DNA from: Orobanche coerulescens
Lineage: Eukaryota; Streptophyta; Magnoliopsida; Lamiales; Orobanchaceae
Assembly (NCBI GenBank): GCA_033398695.1
Contig: CM065806.1
Coordinates: 42,433,001 to 42,497,000 of the forward strand
Direction of reading: 5' to 3'
DNA length: 64,000 nt
Made by a program: the position numbers and the translations under genes. Positions 45,101-55,499 of the stretch are shown piece after piece. The notes under the pieces were generated by a model. That model did no database searches and was not told the DNA's origin. It saw only the letters and a program-made list of their open reading frames with translations. Position 1 is the first letter of the stretch. The number at the start of each line of letters is the position of its first letter.

Positions 45101-45108
45101 TTATAGTG

Positions 45109-45111
45109 TAA
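45109..45111. repeat. Target duplication TAA, right of CACTA element
   Basis: It matches 39692-39694. Confidence 0.88.
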
Positions 45112-45229
45112 GCTTTGCTCGAAACTGGTCCGCCCAGCTCTCTCGCCAGTAGGTAGCCTGCTCTTCTAAGAGCTTGACCTTCTCCGTTAGACGCGTGAGC
45201 TCAATGATCCTATCTATTTCGGAATCCAT
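45112..45229 (-). pseudogene. Element D gag N-terminus, cut by CACTA
   Basis: The minus-strand frame starts at an ATG at 45229 with MDSEIDRIIELTRLTEK and continues with a charged, heptad-like stretch (VKLLEEQATYWRESW) likely to form a coiled coil. It is cut after about 39 codons by the CACTA element and continues at 39691 with [12 protein letters not shown]. Start chosen as the first ATG of the open stretch on the leader side. Between this N-terminus and the zinc knuckles there are only about 65 further codons, so the normal capsid domain is missing. Confidence 0.75.
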
Positions 45230-45743
45230 ACCTACCAGACCAAGGTCTAAGTCAGTATTTCGTAAAAATCTAATGTCCAATGTAAACTCTATTAAGCATG
45301 AATAATCATCAAGGCAGTGATCTTAATGTTTCAATAAGTATGCTTATGTGACACTAGCGATTAATACCTTATTTTAGAATAGTAAGGAGGTTTAATGATT
45401 TTAGATAAACCGATAAGTAACATATACTATATCCGTTTCAAGAATTCAATAGAGGAATTTACTCAATCGGGAAATGCTACGAATACTTAATTAAGTATCC
45501 CATTCTGAAAAGACTAAGCATAGCTTGTTTAGCTGATGACATAGAAACTGTTGAATATGACTACGCATTTTCCAAGTGAATTGCGACAAGTCGAAAGAGA
45601 TTTTATTGGAAGCTGACTCGAGGAATCTACTTTAGGTCTTAACCCTATGGTTTACTTCGCCCTAGGTGGAATCCTCATCTAAGTCCGAAGAATCTTATCC
45701 TGGAAAAGCTCGATGTAAGTGTCCTTCTTACAAAGCGAGCTCT
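45230..45743 (-). other. Element D leader with damaged primer site
   Basis: This is non-coding leader between LTR 2 and gag. Next to the LTR only GCTCTGATAC of the complement of the initiator-Met site (GCTCTGATACCA) is left, directly joined to LTR sequence at GATACATGTC. I see no other feature in it. Confidence 0.75.
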
Positions 45744-48593
45744 GATACATGTCGATCAATCAATAAGAGTGCAGTAAAGACATTGCGGAAGCTAGAATAA
45801 CGATCAATAAAATTTCAACAACGATCTTAACCCGATGTTTTAAGATTCGTTGAAATAAAAGTTGGTAATGAAATTTCAAAGATCAGAACATTACAACAGA
45901 ACTTCTTTCCAAAATTTAAAAAGTACCAAATACGAAACATAACTAATCTATTACAAGGTGGAATTGTACATAATTCTATGTTTCGAAGGTCTTCTACTCG
46001 GTCTCTTCAAAAGTCCCCTCGTCTTCGGCCGGATTCTCATCCTTTGGTTTAAAATGGAAAACGGTGGGGTGAGACAAAGGGTCTCAGTGAGTGGGTGATA
46101 GTGTGCGAGTGTGGCTTACTATTCTTTGAAAACATTTTGATTGATGCATGGTTTTATAAAGTATATGAACTTGGAATCGTTTGCAAGATACATTATAATT
46201 TTTATGAACACAATAAACACTTACAGGTGCGATATTATAATCCTGTCCCCGTGGACGGATGTCAAGTCAAGTAGTTGGTCAATCAGTCAAGCTAGCTTCG
46301 AATCCTACCGATATGGGCTTTGGATTCTAGGCTCTCCTTATTACTCCTAGCAAGATAGGCCGTCGCCCCAAGATTTGGACCGTCGCCCCAAGATTTGGAC
46401 CGTCGCCCCAAGCAGAGCCTTCGCTCTTTTCACACTTAGTGTGTGCTTCCTTATCTCTTATCTGGGCTCGGTATATCCTTAGCTGTGGGTCAAAACCCGG
46501 ATCACACCATAATCGCGATTATACCCCAAGTCTACGACCCAGGTCCCTCGGAACACTCCGTTCCTTGGTTATGGGAATAGGAAACAACGGTAGCCTCGTT
46601 CATGAACCGCAGCCTCGCTGCTCGATCCAAGACTTGGTCTAACCGTCCCTGACACGATTAGGAACTCTAGAGGTGGCTCATACAGTTCAAGAGGTGGCCC
46701 CGGATTTTAGGTTGGCTCTCTGGTTCGTATGGGATCAAGAGGTGGCCCCCGTCCGCCGACGTGGCACTTTGCCCCGGTAGAGTTAGAGGCGGACCCGTCC
46801 GTGGCACTTTATTTGTATAGCACTTAGTTCCCGGACAGTTACAGTCAGTAGTCAGACGCATGTCACGAGTATCAAGTATATGTTCGGTCAGTCAGGTAGC
46901 GTCTTTTTGACTAAGTACGAAATATGTATTATTTATAATTGTGGCCCGATTTGCTCGAAAGAAAAAAAAATTCATAATAAATCTGAGAAATAATCTGAAT
47001 AATCTTATTAACAGTCTAGGGAGTTTAGATCAGGTATTTATATAATATGGGCAGGTTCGACGATAACGAGAAATCTTTGGAATAGGTTGAATGGACGCTT
47101 TTGCCCTTGGGTTCGAGTTTTAGTATTTAGAGTAAGGATCGAATTCGGATGGTTGTGAAGATTTGTGAGAATGTCAAAAATATTCCCACGACTCCATATT
47201 TAAGGAAATTTCGAAATTTTCAGTTTCGAGACTGAATTTTTCCAGAATTTACGGTTTTGCCCCAAAACTTAGGAAAATTATTCCGGGGCTTATAATGTTA
47301 TGAAATTAGCTCGGATTTTGATGAAATTTTACGAGGTGACTCGTAATAGGTCTGGAATGATAGATTTGTGAAAAATTCCAGAAAATTTTGGACTTGGTCA
47401 AGAATTCTAATTTTCTTGCGTTTTGACCCCAAAAGTGTTTCAAATTACAATTTTGGTTTATAAGTATAGATATCGAACTCCGAAGTGTACGAAACTTTAC
47501 GGACAACTTATATATGAAGAAATATATGCGGTACAGGGTCCAGAATACATATTTTGTAATTTTTCAATTTAATCTCCAAACTACCTAAAATTGCAATTTG
47601 TGCCCAATTTTCCGTTTACTCGATTAAATTCTCGTTTTCGGCCACAAGTACATGATCACATATTAAAACTTAGTCATATGACACTAAAATTCCAGATTTG
47701 AGATAAAGTCACGAGAAAGTACAAGGTAGGTATAAAGATTACAATTTTTCACGAAATTGGAATCCGACTATCGAATCGGTTGTCGACTAAAATTGTCAAA
47801 TCAATTTGCATGATGTTATAACCATAATATGAATATTCAAAACATGTATATACTCAGAATTTTCCAGATTGGTACATGCATCATAATTTCTCATAATATT
47901 CATAAATAAAAATCAAGAAATAAAAATATTTATATAGAAATATTAACAAAAACTTGTAGTATAATTTCAACATGCAAAATTTGACATGCAACTCAAGAAT
48001 ATATTTCAAAATTTTCAGATCTCACATGCATCATCATAAACAAGAAATAATTGATTTTTGTTTTCAAAATTTTGAAGAATTTCAACTCACCTTAGTTGAA
48101 TTCGTGTGGGATTCTTGGTCTCGGGTTTTGAAAGACGATTTCTCCTCCTATCCTCTATGGTTCGGCCGTATGAATCAACATCCAAGGTGGGTATTTTTGT
48201 TGTATGTTAAGATTATTGTTAGTATAAAGGTTACCACTAAAGTTTTAGGAAAGAAAAGGGTTGAAAATGAGATTACCTTGAATTTCCTTTTCCTTTTTTC
48301 CTTCCCCTTCTTCTTTCTCCTTTCTTCTCAAATTTTCAGCCTTCTCTCTCTCTATTACTAAGTGCTGATTTTTGTTTGGTGTATGTGTGGAAGGAAGAGT
48401 GTGTTGATATATATTGTAAGTATTTAAAAGGGGTGGTCAAGGCTTGAGAAAATGGGGTGTAAATAGGTCCCTTGCATGGGAAACATGGCTAGTAAAAAAA
48501 AAATGTTGATCCCCTCCCTTGTCCCCCATTTGGCCGTCCCATATGTGTGTGTGTTTATATATTTTTTTTTTGGTGTTTAATTGTTGTGTGTAA

Positions 48594-48637
<44 letters not shown>

Positions 48638-48918
48638 GGGCTTTGAAGTGAAATTCCAAGCCTTAGGAATTTTATTAAGTTGGACTTGAGCCTTTTAGTG
48701 TGTTCATATGTGTAGGTGTTGATACACATGGCCCATTAGGAATTTCATGTTCCTATTTCGAGTTTTAATTAATTCATTATCTCATTCATAAAATAATTTA
48801 TGAATAAATAAGTAAAATAAAATGAAACTAGATGTAGATTACAAACAATTGTTATTAGAGTACATCATGATTTAATAATTATACATGTAGTAAACTATCG
48901 AGTTTAGGGGGTTTTACA
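45744..48918 (-). mobile_element. Element D, LTR 2
   Basis: It matches LTR 1 from 32942 to 35817 and ends GGGGTTTTACA. The first 38 bases of the LTR on the plus strand (TGTCACGCCC...GCGAC) are missing. It keeps the 310-bp segment (about 48062-48372) lost from LTR 1. It serves as 5' LTR for the first interior and 3' LTR for the second one. Confidence 0.9.
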
Positions 48919-48952
48919 TCCCCCTCCTTAAAAGAATTTGGTCCCCAAATTC

Positions 48953-49701
48953 CTACTTGAATAATTCGGGGTACAATTTCTTCATTTCTTCTTCAATTTC
49001 CCATGTAGCGTCTTCCTCGCTATTATGCTTAGACCAGATGACTTTGACTAGGGGAATTGTCCTCTTCCTCAGTTCACGCATCTGTTGGTCGAGGATCTTT
49101 ATCGTCTTCTCTTCATAAGATAAATCATCTTTGATTGGTGGGATGTCAGAGGTAAGAACATGCTCCGGGTCCGGATGATACTTCTTTAGTCTCGAGACAT
49201 GGACAACATCGTGCATTCCCGCCAGATTGGGTGGTAACTCTAACCGGTAAGCTAGTCGACCAATCCTTTGGTGATTTTGAATGGTCCTACATATCGGGGA
49301 CTCAGTTTTCCTCCCTTCCTCGATACTATTAAACCCTTCCGTGGTGTTAGTCTTAAGAAGACTCGATCACCTACTTCAAATTCTAAATCCTTTTTACGAC
49401 GATCGGCGTAACTCTTATGTCTACTCTGAGCGGTGCGGATCCTATCCTTGATCAGTCGTATCTTGTCCATGGCCTCTTTCACCAAATCTGTTTTTATTAC
49501 AGAAGGTTCCGTTCGTTGTGTTTTTGGCGTCCATTGATCGTCAATTTCCCAATGAAGTGGAGATCGGCACTTCCTTCCGTACAGTGCTTCATATGGTGCC
49601 ATTCCGATTGTGGCGTGGTAACTGTTGTTATATGCGAATTCGGCCAATGGTAGATGTTGATCCCAATTTCCTCGGAAGTCCAGAACGCAAGCTCGTAACA
49701 T
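48953..49701 (-). pseudogene. Element D, second copy: integrase end and tail
   Basis: Same content as 35854-36603: [21 protein letters not shown], then the chromodomain-like end ([23 protein letters not shown]). A one-base deletion in a T run near 49268 (CCTTTGG against CCTTTTGG in the first copy) shifts the frame after GPFKITKG. Confidence 0.88.
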
Positions 49702-49847
49702 GTCTTCAAGGATCTGGATGGTTCGTTCAGATTGCCCGTCGGTCTCGGGATGAGCACTTGTGCTGAAGCTTAAGGAAGTTCCTAATTCCTTGTGAAAAGC
49801 TTTCCAAAGACGAGATGTAAATTTTGAATCTTTATCAGATACAATAT

Positions 49848-50870
49848 CTACTGGTACTCCATGGAGTCGAACGATTTCTCGGATATAGGTCCTAGCGCCT
49901 TCTCGCGAATCGTCGTCCTTTTCACTGGTACGAAATGTGATGATTTTGTTAACCTATCAACGATTACCCAAATGGTATTATATCCTCCTCTTGTGGTTGG
50001 CAAGTCCGTGATGAAATCCATGGTTACCTTTTTCCATTTCCATTCAGGGACCTCTAATGGCTGTAACAGTCCTGAGGGTCTTTGGTGTTCGGCTTTTACT
50101 CTCTGACAAGTTAAGCATCTTGCTGCGAATTCCGCTACCTGGTTCTTCATATTTGCCCACCAGTAGTGCTTCTTTATATCCTTATACATTTTATTTCCTC
50201 CTGGATGAATTGTATATCGGGAGCAGTGAGCTTCTGCTAAAATTTTCTTCTTGAGCTCGACATTGTCGGGAACACATATACGGTTCTTGAATCTTAGTAT
50301 CCCATCAAAAGACATGCTGAACTCAGTTTTTTCGCCTTGTGAGACCTTTTCCATAAGTTTACATAACTTCTCGTCTTGAGTCTGATCTTCTTGGATTTCC
50401 TTAAATAAGTCCGGCTTCAATGACAAATTGGCGCACATAACGCATGTCTTGGATTGTCTTGGGTTCCATTGGCTTATTTCTCCCAGGGCATTCCATTCCC
50501 TTATCATGAGTCTAGCCACACTCGCTTTCCTACTCAAGGCATCTGCCACGACATTGGCCTTGCCTGGATGATGCTGAATGGAGAAGTTATAATCTTCAAG
50601 GAGTTCTATCCATCGTCTCTGTCTTAGATTCAACTCCTTCTGAGAGAATACATATCTGAGACTCTTGTGGTCAGTAAAAATGGTGAAGGTAGCTCCATAC
50701 AAGTAGTGTCTCCATTTCTTCAAGGCAAACAATATTGCTGCGAGTTCAAGGTCGTGGGTCGGATACTTCATCTCATGGACCTTTAGCTTTCGGGATGCGT
50801 AAGCCACAACCTGGCCGTTTTGCATCAGCACAGCTCCTAATCCTTCCTTCGATGCGTCACTGTACAACAC
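49848..50870 (-). pseudogene. Element D, second copy: RNase H and integrase
   Basis: This 340-codon minus-strand frame joins RNase H ([44 protein letters not shown]) to the integrase zinc-binding and core domains (HPGGNKMYKD, CLTCQRVK, MDFITDLP). It keeps residues mutated in the first copy (RQRRW, DASKEG). Small changes near 49890-49915 shift the frame within the core before the SDKDS box. Confidence 0.9.
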
Positions 50871-50933
50871 AAACCCTTCGCTTCCTTCGGGAAGTGTTAG
50901 TACAGGTGCGGTTGTGAGTTTCCTCTTAAGCTC

Positions 50934-51316
50934 CTAGAAGCTCGACTCACACTTATCGTTCCACACAAATTTGACGTGTTTCTGTGTTAGTCTTGTGAGT
51001 GGTCCTGTGATTTTAGAGAAGTCTTTAATAAATTTGCGGTAGTAACCCGCAAGTCCAAGAAAGCTTCGAATCTCCGTGACTGTTTCTGGCCTCTTCCAGT
51101 CCAGAATAGTCTCCACCTTTGATGGATCTACTGCAATTCCTTCTCCTGATATGACGTGTCCTAGAAATGCCACTTCTCTTATCCAGAATTCACACTTGCT
51201 GAATTTGGCGTAAAATTTATGCTCCCTTAGCGTCTTTAGCACTAACTTTAGGTGAGTTTCGTGTTCTTGATCCGACTTGGAATAAACGAGTATGTCGTCG
51301 ATAAATATTACTACGA
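50934..51316 (-). pseudogene. Element D, second copy: RT thumb
   Basis: It contains [12 protein letters not shown] (51260-51310), [18 protein letters not shown] and [22 protein letters not shown] codon after CESSF (about 50934) replaces the residue found in the first copy and separates it from RNase H. Confidence 0.88.
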
Positions 51317-51323
51317 ATTGATC

Positions 51324-52285
51324 CTAATATGGTTGGAACACGCGGTGCATTAAATCCATAAATGCAGCTGGTGCGTTGGTCAATCCAAAAGGCATTACCA
51401 CGAATTCATAATGACCATACCTAGTTTGAAAGGCAGTCTTTGGTATGTCACTCTCTTTGATCTTCAACTGATAATATCCTTGTTGGAGATCGAACTTCGA
51501 GTAAACCGTTGCACCTTGTAGCTGATCGAATAGTTCGTCGATCCTGGGAAGTGGATACTTGTTCTTAACAGTAATGTTGTTAAGTTCACGGTAATCGATA
51601 CACAATCTTAGCGTGCCATCCTTCTTCTTTACGAATAGCACTGGCGCTCCCCAAGGGGATATGCTTGGTCGGATAAATCCAACTTCTAGTAATTTCTGCA
51701 ACTGAACCTTCAGTTCTTGCAGTTCTAGTGGAGCCATAAGATATGGCATTCTAGCCACCGGTGCCTTTCCTGGCAATATATCTATATTAAATTCAACTTC
51801 CCTATCTGGAGGTAGAGAAGTGAGTTCCGTGGGAAAAACATCAGGGTATTCTGATATTACTGGTATTGCTTCGATCTCGGTTGTGCTCTTGGGTTTATTC
51901 ATGACAAAAGCTAGATATCCCGTTGCTCCCTTCGAAATGGCCTTCCTCGCCTTCGTGGCTGATATAATCGGGGCCGAGTTAATTATAGCATTTCCATGTA
52001 GTTCAACTACAGGGTGATCGGGTTTGCAGAATCGAACAATTTTAGAATGGCAATCAAGTTGTGCATAGTTCTTAGATAGCTAATCCAAACCAAGTATGAG
52101 GTCATACTCAAGTATGGGAAGAAGAATTAGGTCAGCAGGAAAACATTGACCCTCAACTACAACTTCGCAATTCCTAAATACCGAATCTGTTTCCTGGCTT
52201 GCACCCATAGGTGTGGACACCACTAAGCTTACAGGCAATGATTCCATACATACATTCAGTTTTTGTGCGTAATTGGGTGCAACAT
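51324..52285 (-). pseudogene. Element D, second copy: protease end and RT start
   Basis: RT residues ([41 protein letters not shown]) end at the same TAG as in the first copy (51324-51326). Upstream, the protease segment ILGLD is followed by a TAG where the first copy has Trp (about 52081). The frame is cut at 52285 by the E LTR, before the active-site DTG box. AACAT (52281-52285) is the candidate left target duplication of E. Confidence 0.88.
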
Positions 52286-52642
52286 TGTAACACCCCCAAT
52301 CCGCTCAGGGATATTACACGCCGTAGAACCTTTCCTCAAGGATCTACCAGGCTGGTAACGACATATAACAATTCAACCATGCCTTTAAGGCTAAAATGAC
52401 TCAGTAGACCGATTTGGTCTTTCAACAAATACATACAACTCAAATACAACTCATGCCCACGCAGGGGTCAAAATACAACCACACCCGTACAACGGGAAAA
52501 TATCTGCAATGGAAAAGAAAATACAACTAGACCAATACGACAAAGAACGGATCCTCGTGTGATTAGTATCGTTCATCTTTCATCATCCTTCGTGCCGACT
52601 CTGTGCTATGCTCCAAAACACGAATGCAAAAATAGACATCCA

Positions 52643-52685
52643 CCCCCGAGTACTCGGGGGTTAGCAAAACTCCACTGTTTTGCTA
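52643..52685 (-). other. Conserved double hairpin, E LTR 1
   Basis: CCCCCGAGTACTCGGGGG (52643-52660) is a perfect palindrome. TAGCAAAAC (52662-52670), a 6-base loop and GTTTTGCTA (52677-52685) make a 9-bp stem. Against A, the palindrome differs at two paired positions and the second stem at one pair, and all pairings are kept. Copies lie at 58196-58238 and 63733-63774. Confidence 0.75.
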
Positions 52686-53295
52686 GTGCAAGTACAAGTG
52701 CAAAAGTACGAGCCATACAATTCACATTCCACGAATAACAACAACCAGGAATCCTCAAAGATCCAAACGAAACGAAAAGTACTTCCCGAGGCAAGAGTTT
52801 GAGAAAACATTTCAAAATCGAAATATCATAACTCAATGGAAATAATTTATAAAACGGTTTAGAATGCCATCGAGAGTTTTAATAGAAAACAACTTAGGAT
52901 TATCAAATCCTACTTTTCAAAATCCAAAAGACAAAAGGGGTCACCGCCCCAAAGGTTTACTTTCCGAAAAATGACACTAACCAAACCGTTGGGATTTTAG
53001 CCTCAAATCCGTAAAACGACTTTTACAAAACCATTGGGATTTTAGCCCCAAATCTCATCAACTCACGGTACACAAGAACGACCACAAGGTTCGTCCCCCA
53101 ACATCAAAATCCACAAATAAAGGATTTAAAACAAACAACAAAATACTCTAGTGCCATCATAGACAAGTAAGCCAAACGAACAACTTACCTCTTACACACT
53201 TAGTCAATGCATGCAATCATGAAAACCGTTCAAAAGCACTCATTTCCGGAAATGCCATAAATAAGTCACATTTGTAAAATGCACCACAATTAACC

Positions 53296-53425
53296 GTCGA
53301 TCCACGTCTCTGTGGACCCCTATCGAGACCCCGTCGGATCTAACCCGTAGTGGTTAAAAGCAAGCTCGTCGATCCACGTCTCTGTGGACCCCTACCGAGA
53401 CCCCGTCGGATCTAACCCGTAGTGA
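53296..53425 (-). repeat. 72-bp-spaced direct repeat pair in E LTR 1
   Basis: GTCGATCCACGTCTCTGTGG and following sequence (CGAGACCCCGTCGGATC) occur at 53296 and 53368. Each copy can form a TCCAC/GTGGA hairpin. Same in LTR 2 at 58849 and 58921. Confidence 0.85.
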
Positions 53426-54521
53426 GCATACACACACACACATTACTCATGCAAAACTAACATGCTAAGAATGTAAGTTCATTAAGAATACTCACTAGAG
53501 ATGGCCATTAACTCGACTCCATTATCAAACTCTTCAAAACACAATAACAAGATTAAATACGGAATACACGATTCCATAACTTTAAACAATAGGAGTATCA
53601 TCATCAAATCCTTCAACGTTCAAAATAATCAAATCATAATCAATTCCCCAAAACACACCGTTCACAAAACACACGCGTTTTGAAAGAGAGCCTTTAACGA
53701 GGCCAAAACAATTCTTTTGAAAATTCATTTCAAACAACCAAACAAACACACCAAGACGATCACCGATCCTCATATCCATAAAATGAGAAAAGTATGGGCA
53801 AGGTACTTGCCTCGAATAGCCACAACGCGGAGAATCGGCCGAAGTAGGTTGGCACGAACCGACTACGAACTCGCCGACTCCACCGAACGACAATCCACAA
53901 CAATGAACTACGAACGAAAACAATAACAACAAAAATGAATTCCAAAGTATGACCCAAATCCGCTGAATTCAAAGAACAATGACGAAGGTTCAAGGATTTC
54001 CCCCAAAACGGCCAAGAACACAATTCGTCCCGTCAAAACCCGAAAACGGAATTCCAAGTTGAAATATGGATATACAATCCATAGAATATGTTTAACAACA
54101 TCATTTAACCATAATCGATCCATCGAAAATGGATGAAAAACGAGATCGGGGACAAATCCCCCAAAAAGTCAATTCGAAGGAAATCAAGAAATATACTTTG
54201 ATTCGACGAAGAACAATGGATTAAATGATGTTAAACACGAGAATACTACCAAGATTAATCATACCCATCATGAATTAATCAACAACACGGAACGAATCGG
54301 ACGAAAATGCAAAAACCTCCAAATTCACTGAATTAGGGTTCTAAGGAAGATTACCTTGATTCGCTGGATCAAAGGATGATAACGGATGATTGATTGATGT
54401 TATGAACTCAAGAACTTCATGGATTTGTTGTTAAACAACATGCCTTCGTCGCCCATGAATCGCCAGCCGCGGACGGAGAAGGAAGGAAATGAAAAATGAA
54501 GGGAAAAGTGGCTGGTCTGTC

Positions 54522-54532
54522 ATATATATATA
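54522..54532 (-). promoter_or_regulatory. Putative TATA box of E LTR 1
   Basis: CATATATATAT lies 13 bp from the nearest palindrome of the array, downstream in the minus sense. The matching box in LTR 2 is at 60075-60085. Confidence 0.55.
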
Positions 54533-54544
54533 CTGGGCCGGATC

Positions 54545-54965
54545 TAGCGTGCGCTAGCCTTCCTGGACTAGCGTGAGCTATCGGCCAGTACCGGCCGAGC
54601 ACTCTCGGCCATGGTCCGCATGACCCGGCACCACCGACCAATTCTGCCGACCATGACTCGTCCACCCGACTCCCGCTAGCGTGCGCTACGGCGGGAAGCC
54701 TGCGCGCGCTAGCCGACCTGTCCAGTAGCCACTGGACTAACAAACTTACCCAGGTAACGTACGCTAGTCGGCCGGCAGCGTGCGCTACCCCTGCCGGTTA
54801 GCGTGCGCTACGACCGACAGTAGCGTGCGCTACCTGCCGATCCTGACCGAGTCCAGAACCTCAGAATCCCTCTGCCCAGGCCCGATAGCGTACGCTAGGC
54901 CACCCGATAGCGTGCGCTACACCTGCCGGTTAGCGCGCGCAGCCTTCCGGCCGTAGCGTGCGCTA
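54545..54965 (-). repeat. TAGCGCACGCTA palindrome array, E LTR 1
   Basis: Plus-strand TAGCGTGCGCTA-type copies start at 54545, 54569, 54677, 54700, 54755, 54776, 54799, 54821, 54886, 54908, 54931 and 54954. Steps within runs are 21-24 bp, mostly 22-23. The surrounding sequence is very GC-rich with other short inverted repeats (CCGGCC, GGCCGAG). Confidence 0.88.
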
Positions 54966-55499
54966 CGCCGGTCCCTGCCGCAACCGTCCGGCCAGTCCCG
55001 CAACCGCCAGGGCTCGACGACCCGATTTCCGAAAACGCACGGAACGAACACGACGAAAAGTTAGCGGACAACATCAACGACCCGGAATGAAAACATAATA
55101 CCATAATTAATCATACGCGACCAAGAAACGGGTCGAGACAACAATTCCAGATACGGATACCCGTAACTTTCAAGAAATTACAAAATTGCCCAAAACGCCC
55201 GAAAATCACGATACGTGATCGAATAACCAAACAGAAGTTCACAACACGTCTAACAAAGTTAAACGGACTTACGGAAAACTCGAAACAGCAGTTTCGAAGA
55301 TTCGCAAGAATCGAACTCAAGCGCGGAAAAGTCGCTAAAAAGTACGGAACTCAACAAAACGACACCGAAACGAACTCGGATGTCAAAAAGTGTAGAATTA
55401 CTCATTCTCAAAATGACGAAACGGTCATGAGCGAGTCGTAAAAACGGACTCCGACCGAAAAAAGAAATTTACCGAAAATCGAAAATTGCGGATATTACA

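Larger units (their letters stand above)
39695..45108. mobile_element. Non-autonomous CACTA transposon with captured gene pieces
   Basis: The left end starts CACTAGTAGAAAAAACATC and the right end, read inward, starts CACTATAAGAATAAACGTC; both continue AAAGACTTCGG. Subterminal arrays of ACTTCGG/CGAAGT type motifs fill about 200-290 bp at each end (39711-39905 and 44815-45100), as is usual for En/Spm elements. No TNP2 or TNPD-like frame is present in the 5.4 kb. The interior holds GC-rich 5'-UTR-like sequence (40060-40460), then pieces of two host genes (41871-42187 and 43418-44010). A third possible piece at 41045-41130 reads VKEVCATCGDHDSRET and is unassigned. The element lies in the gag of D. 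Confidence 0.9.
52286..55499 (-). mobile_element. Element E, LTR 1 (3.21 kb)
   Basis: Bounded by TGTAACACCC and GCGGATATTACA. Within it are the double hairpin (52643-52685), a 72-bp repeat pair (53296, 53368), a TATA-like box (54522-54532) and the palindrome array (54545-54965). It is almost identical to 57837-61034 except in the array. Confidence 0.92.

Noticed and set aside
48062..48372. A 310-bp insertion in D LTR 2
   Set aside because: It is flanked by direct repeats TGATTTTTGTTT and LTR 1 has a single copy at the matching place, so a deletion in LTR 1 is simpler than an insertion.
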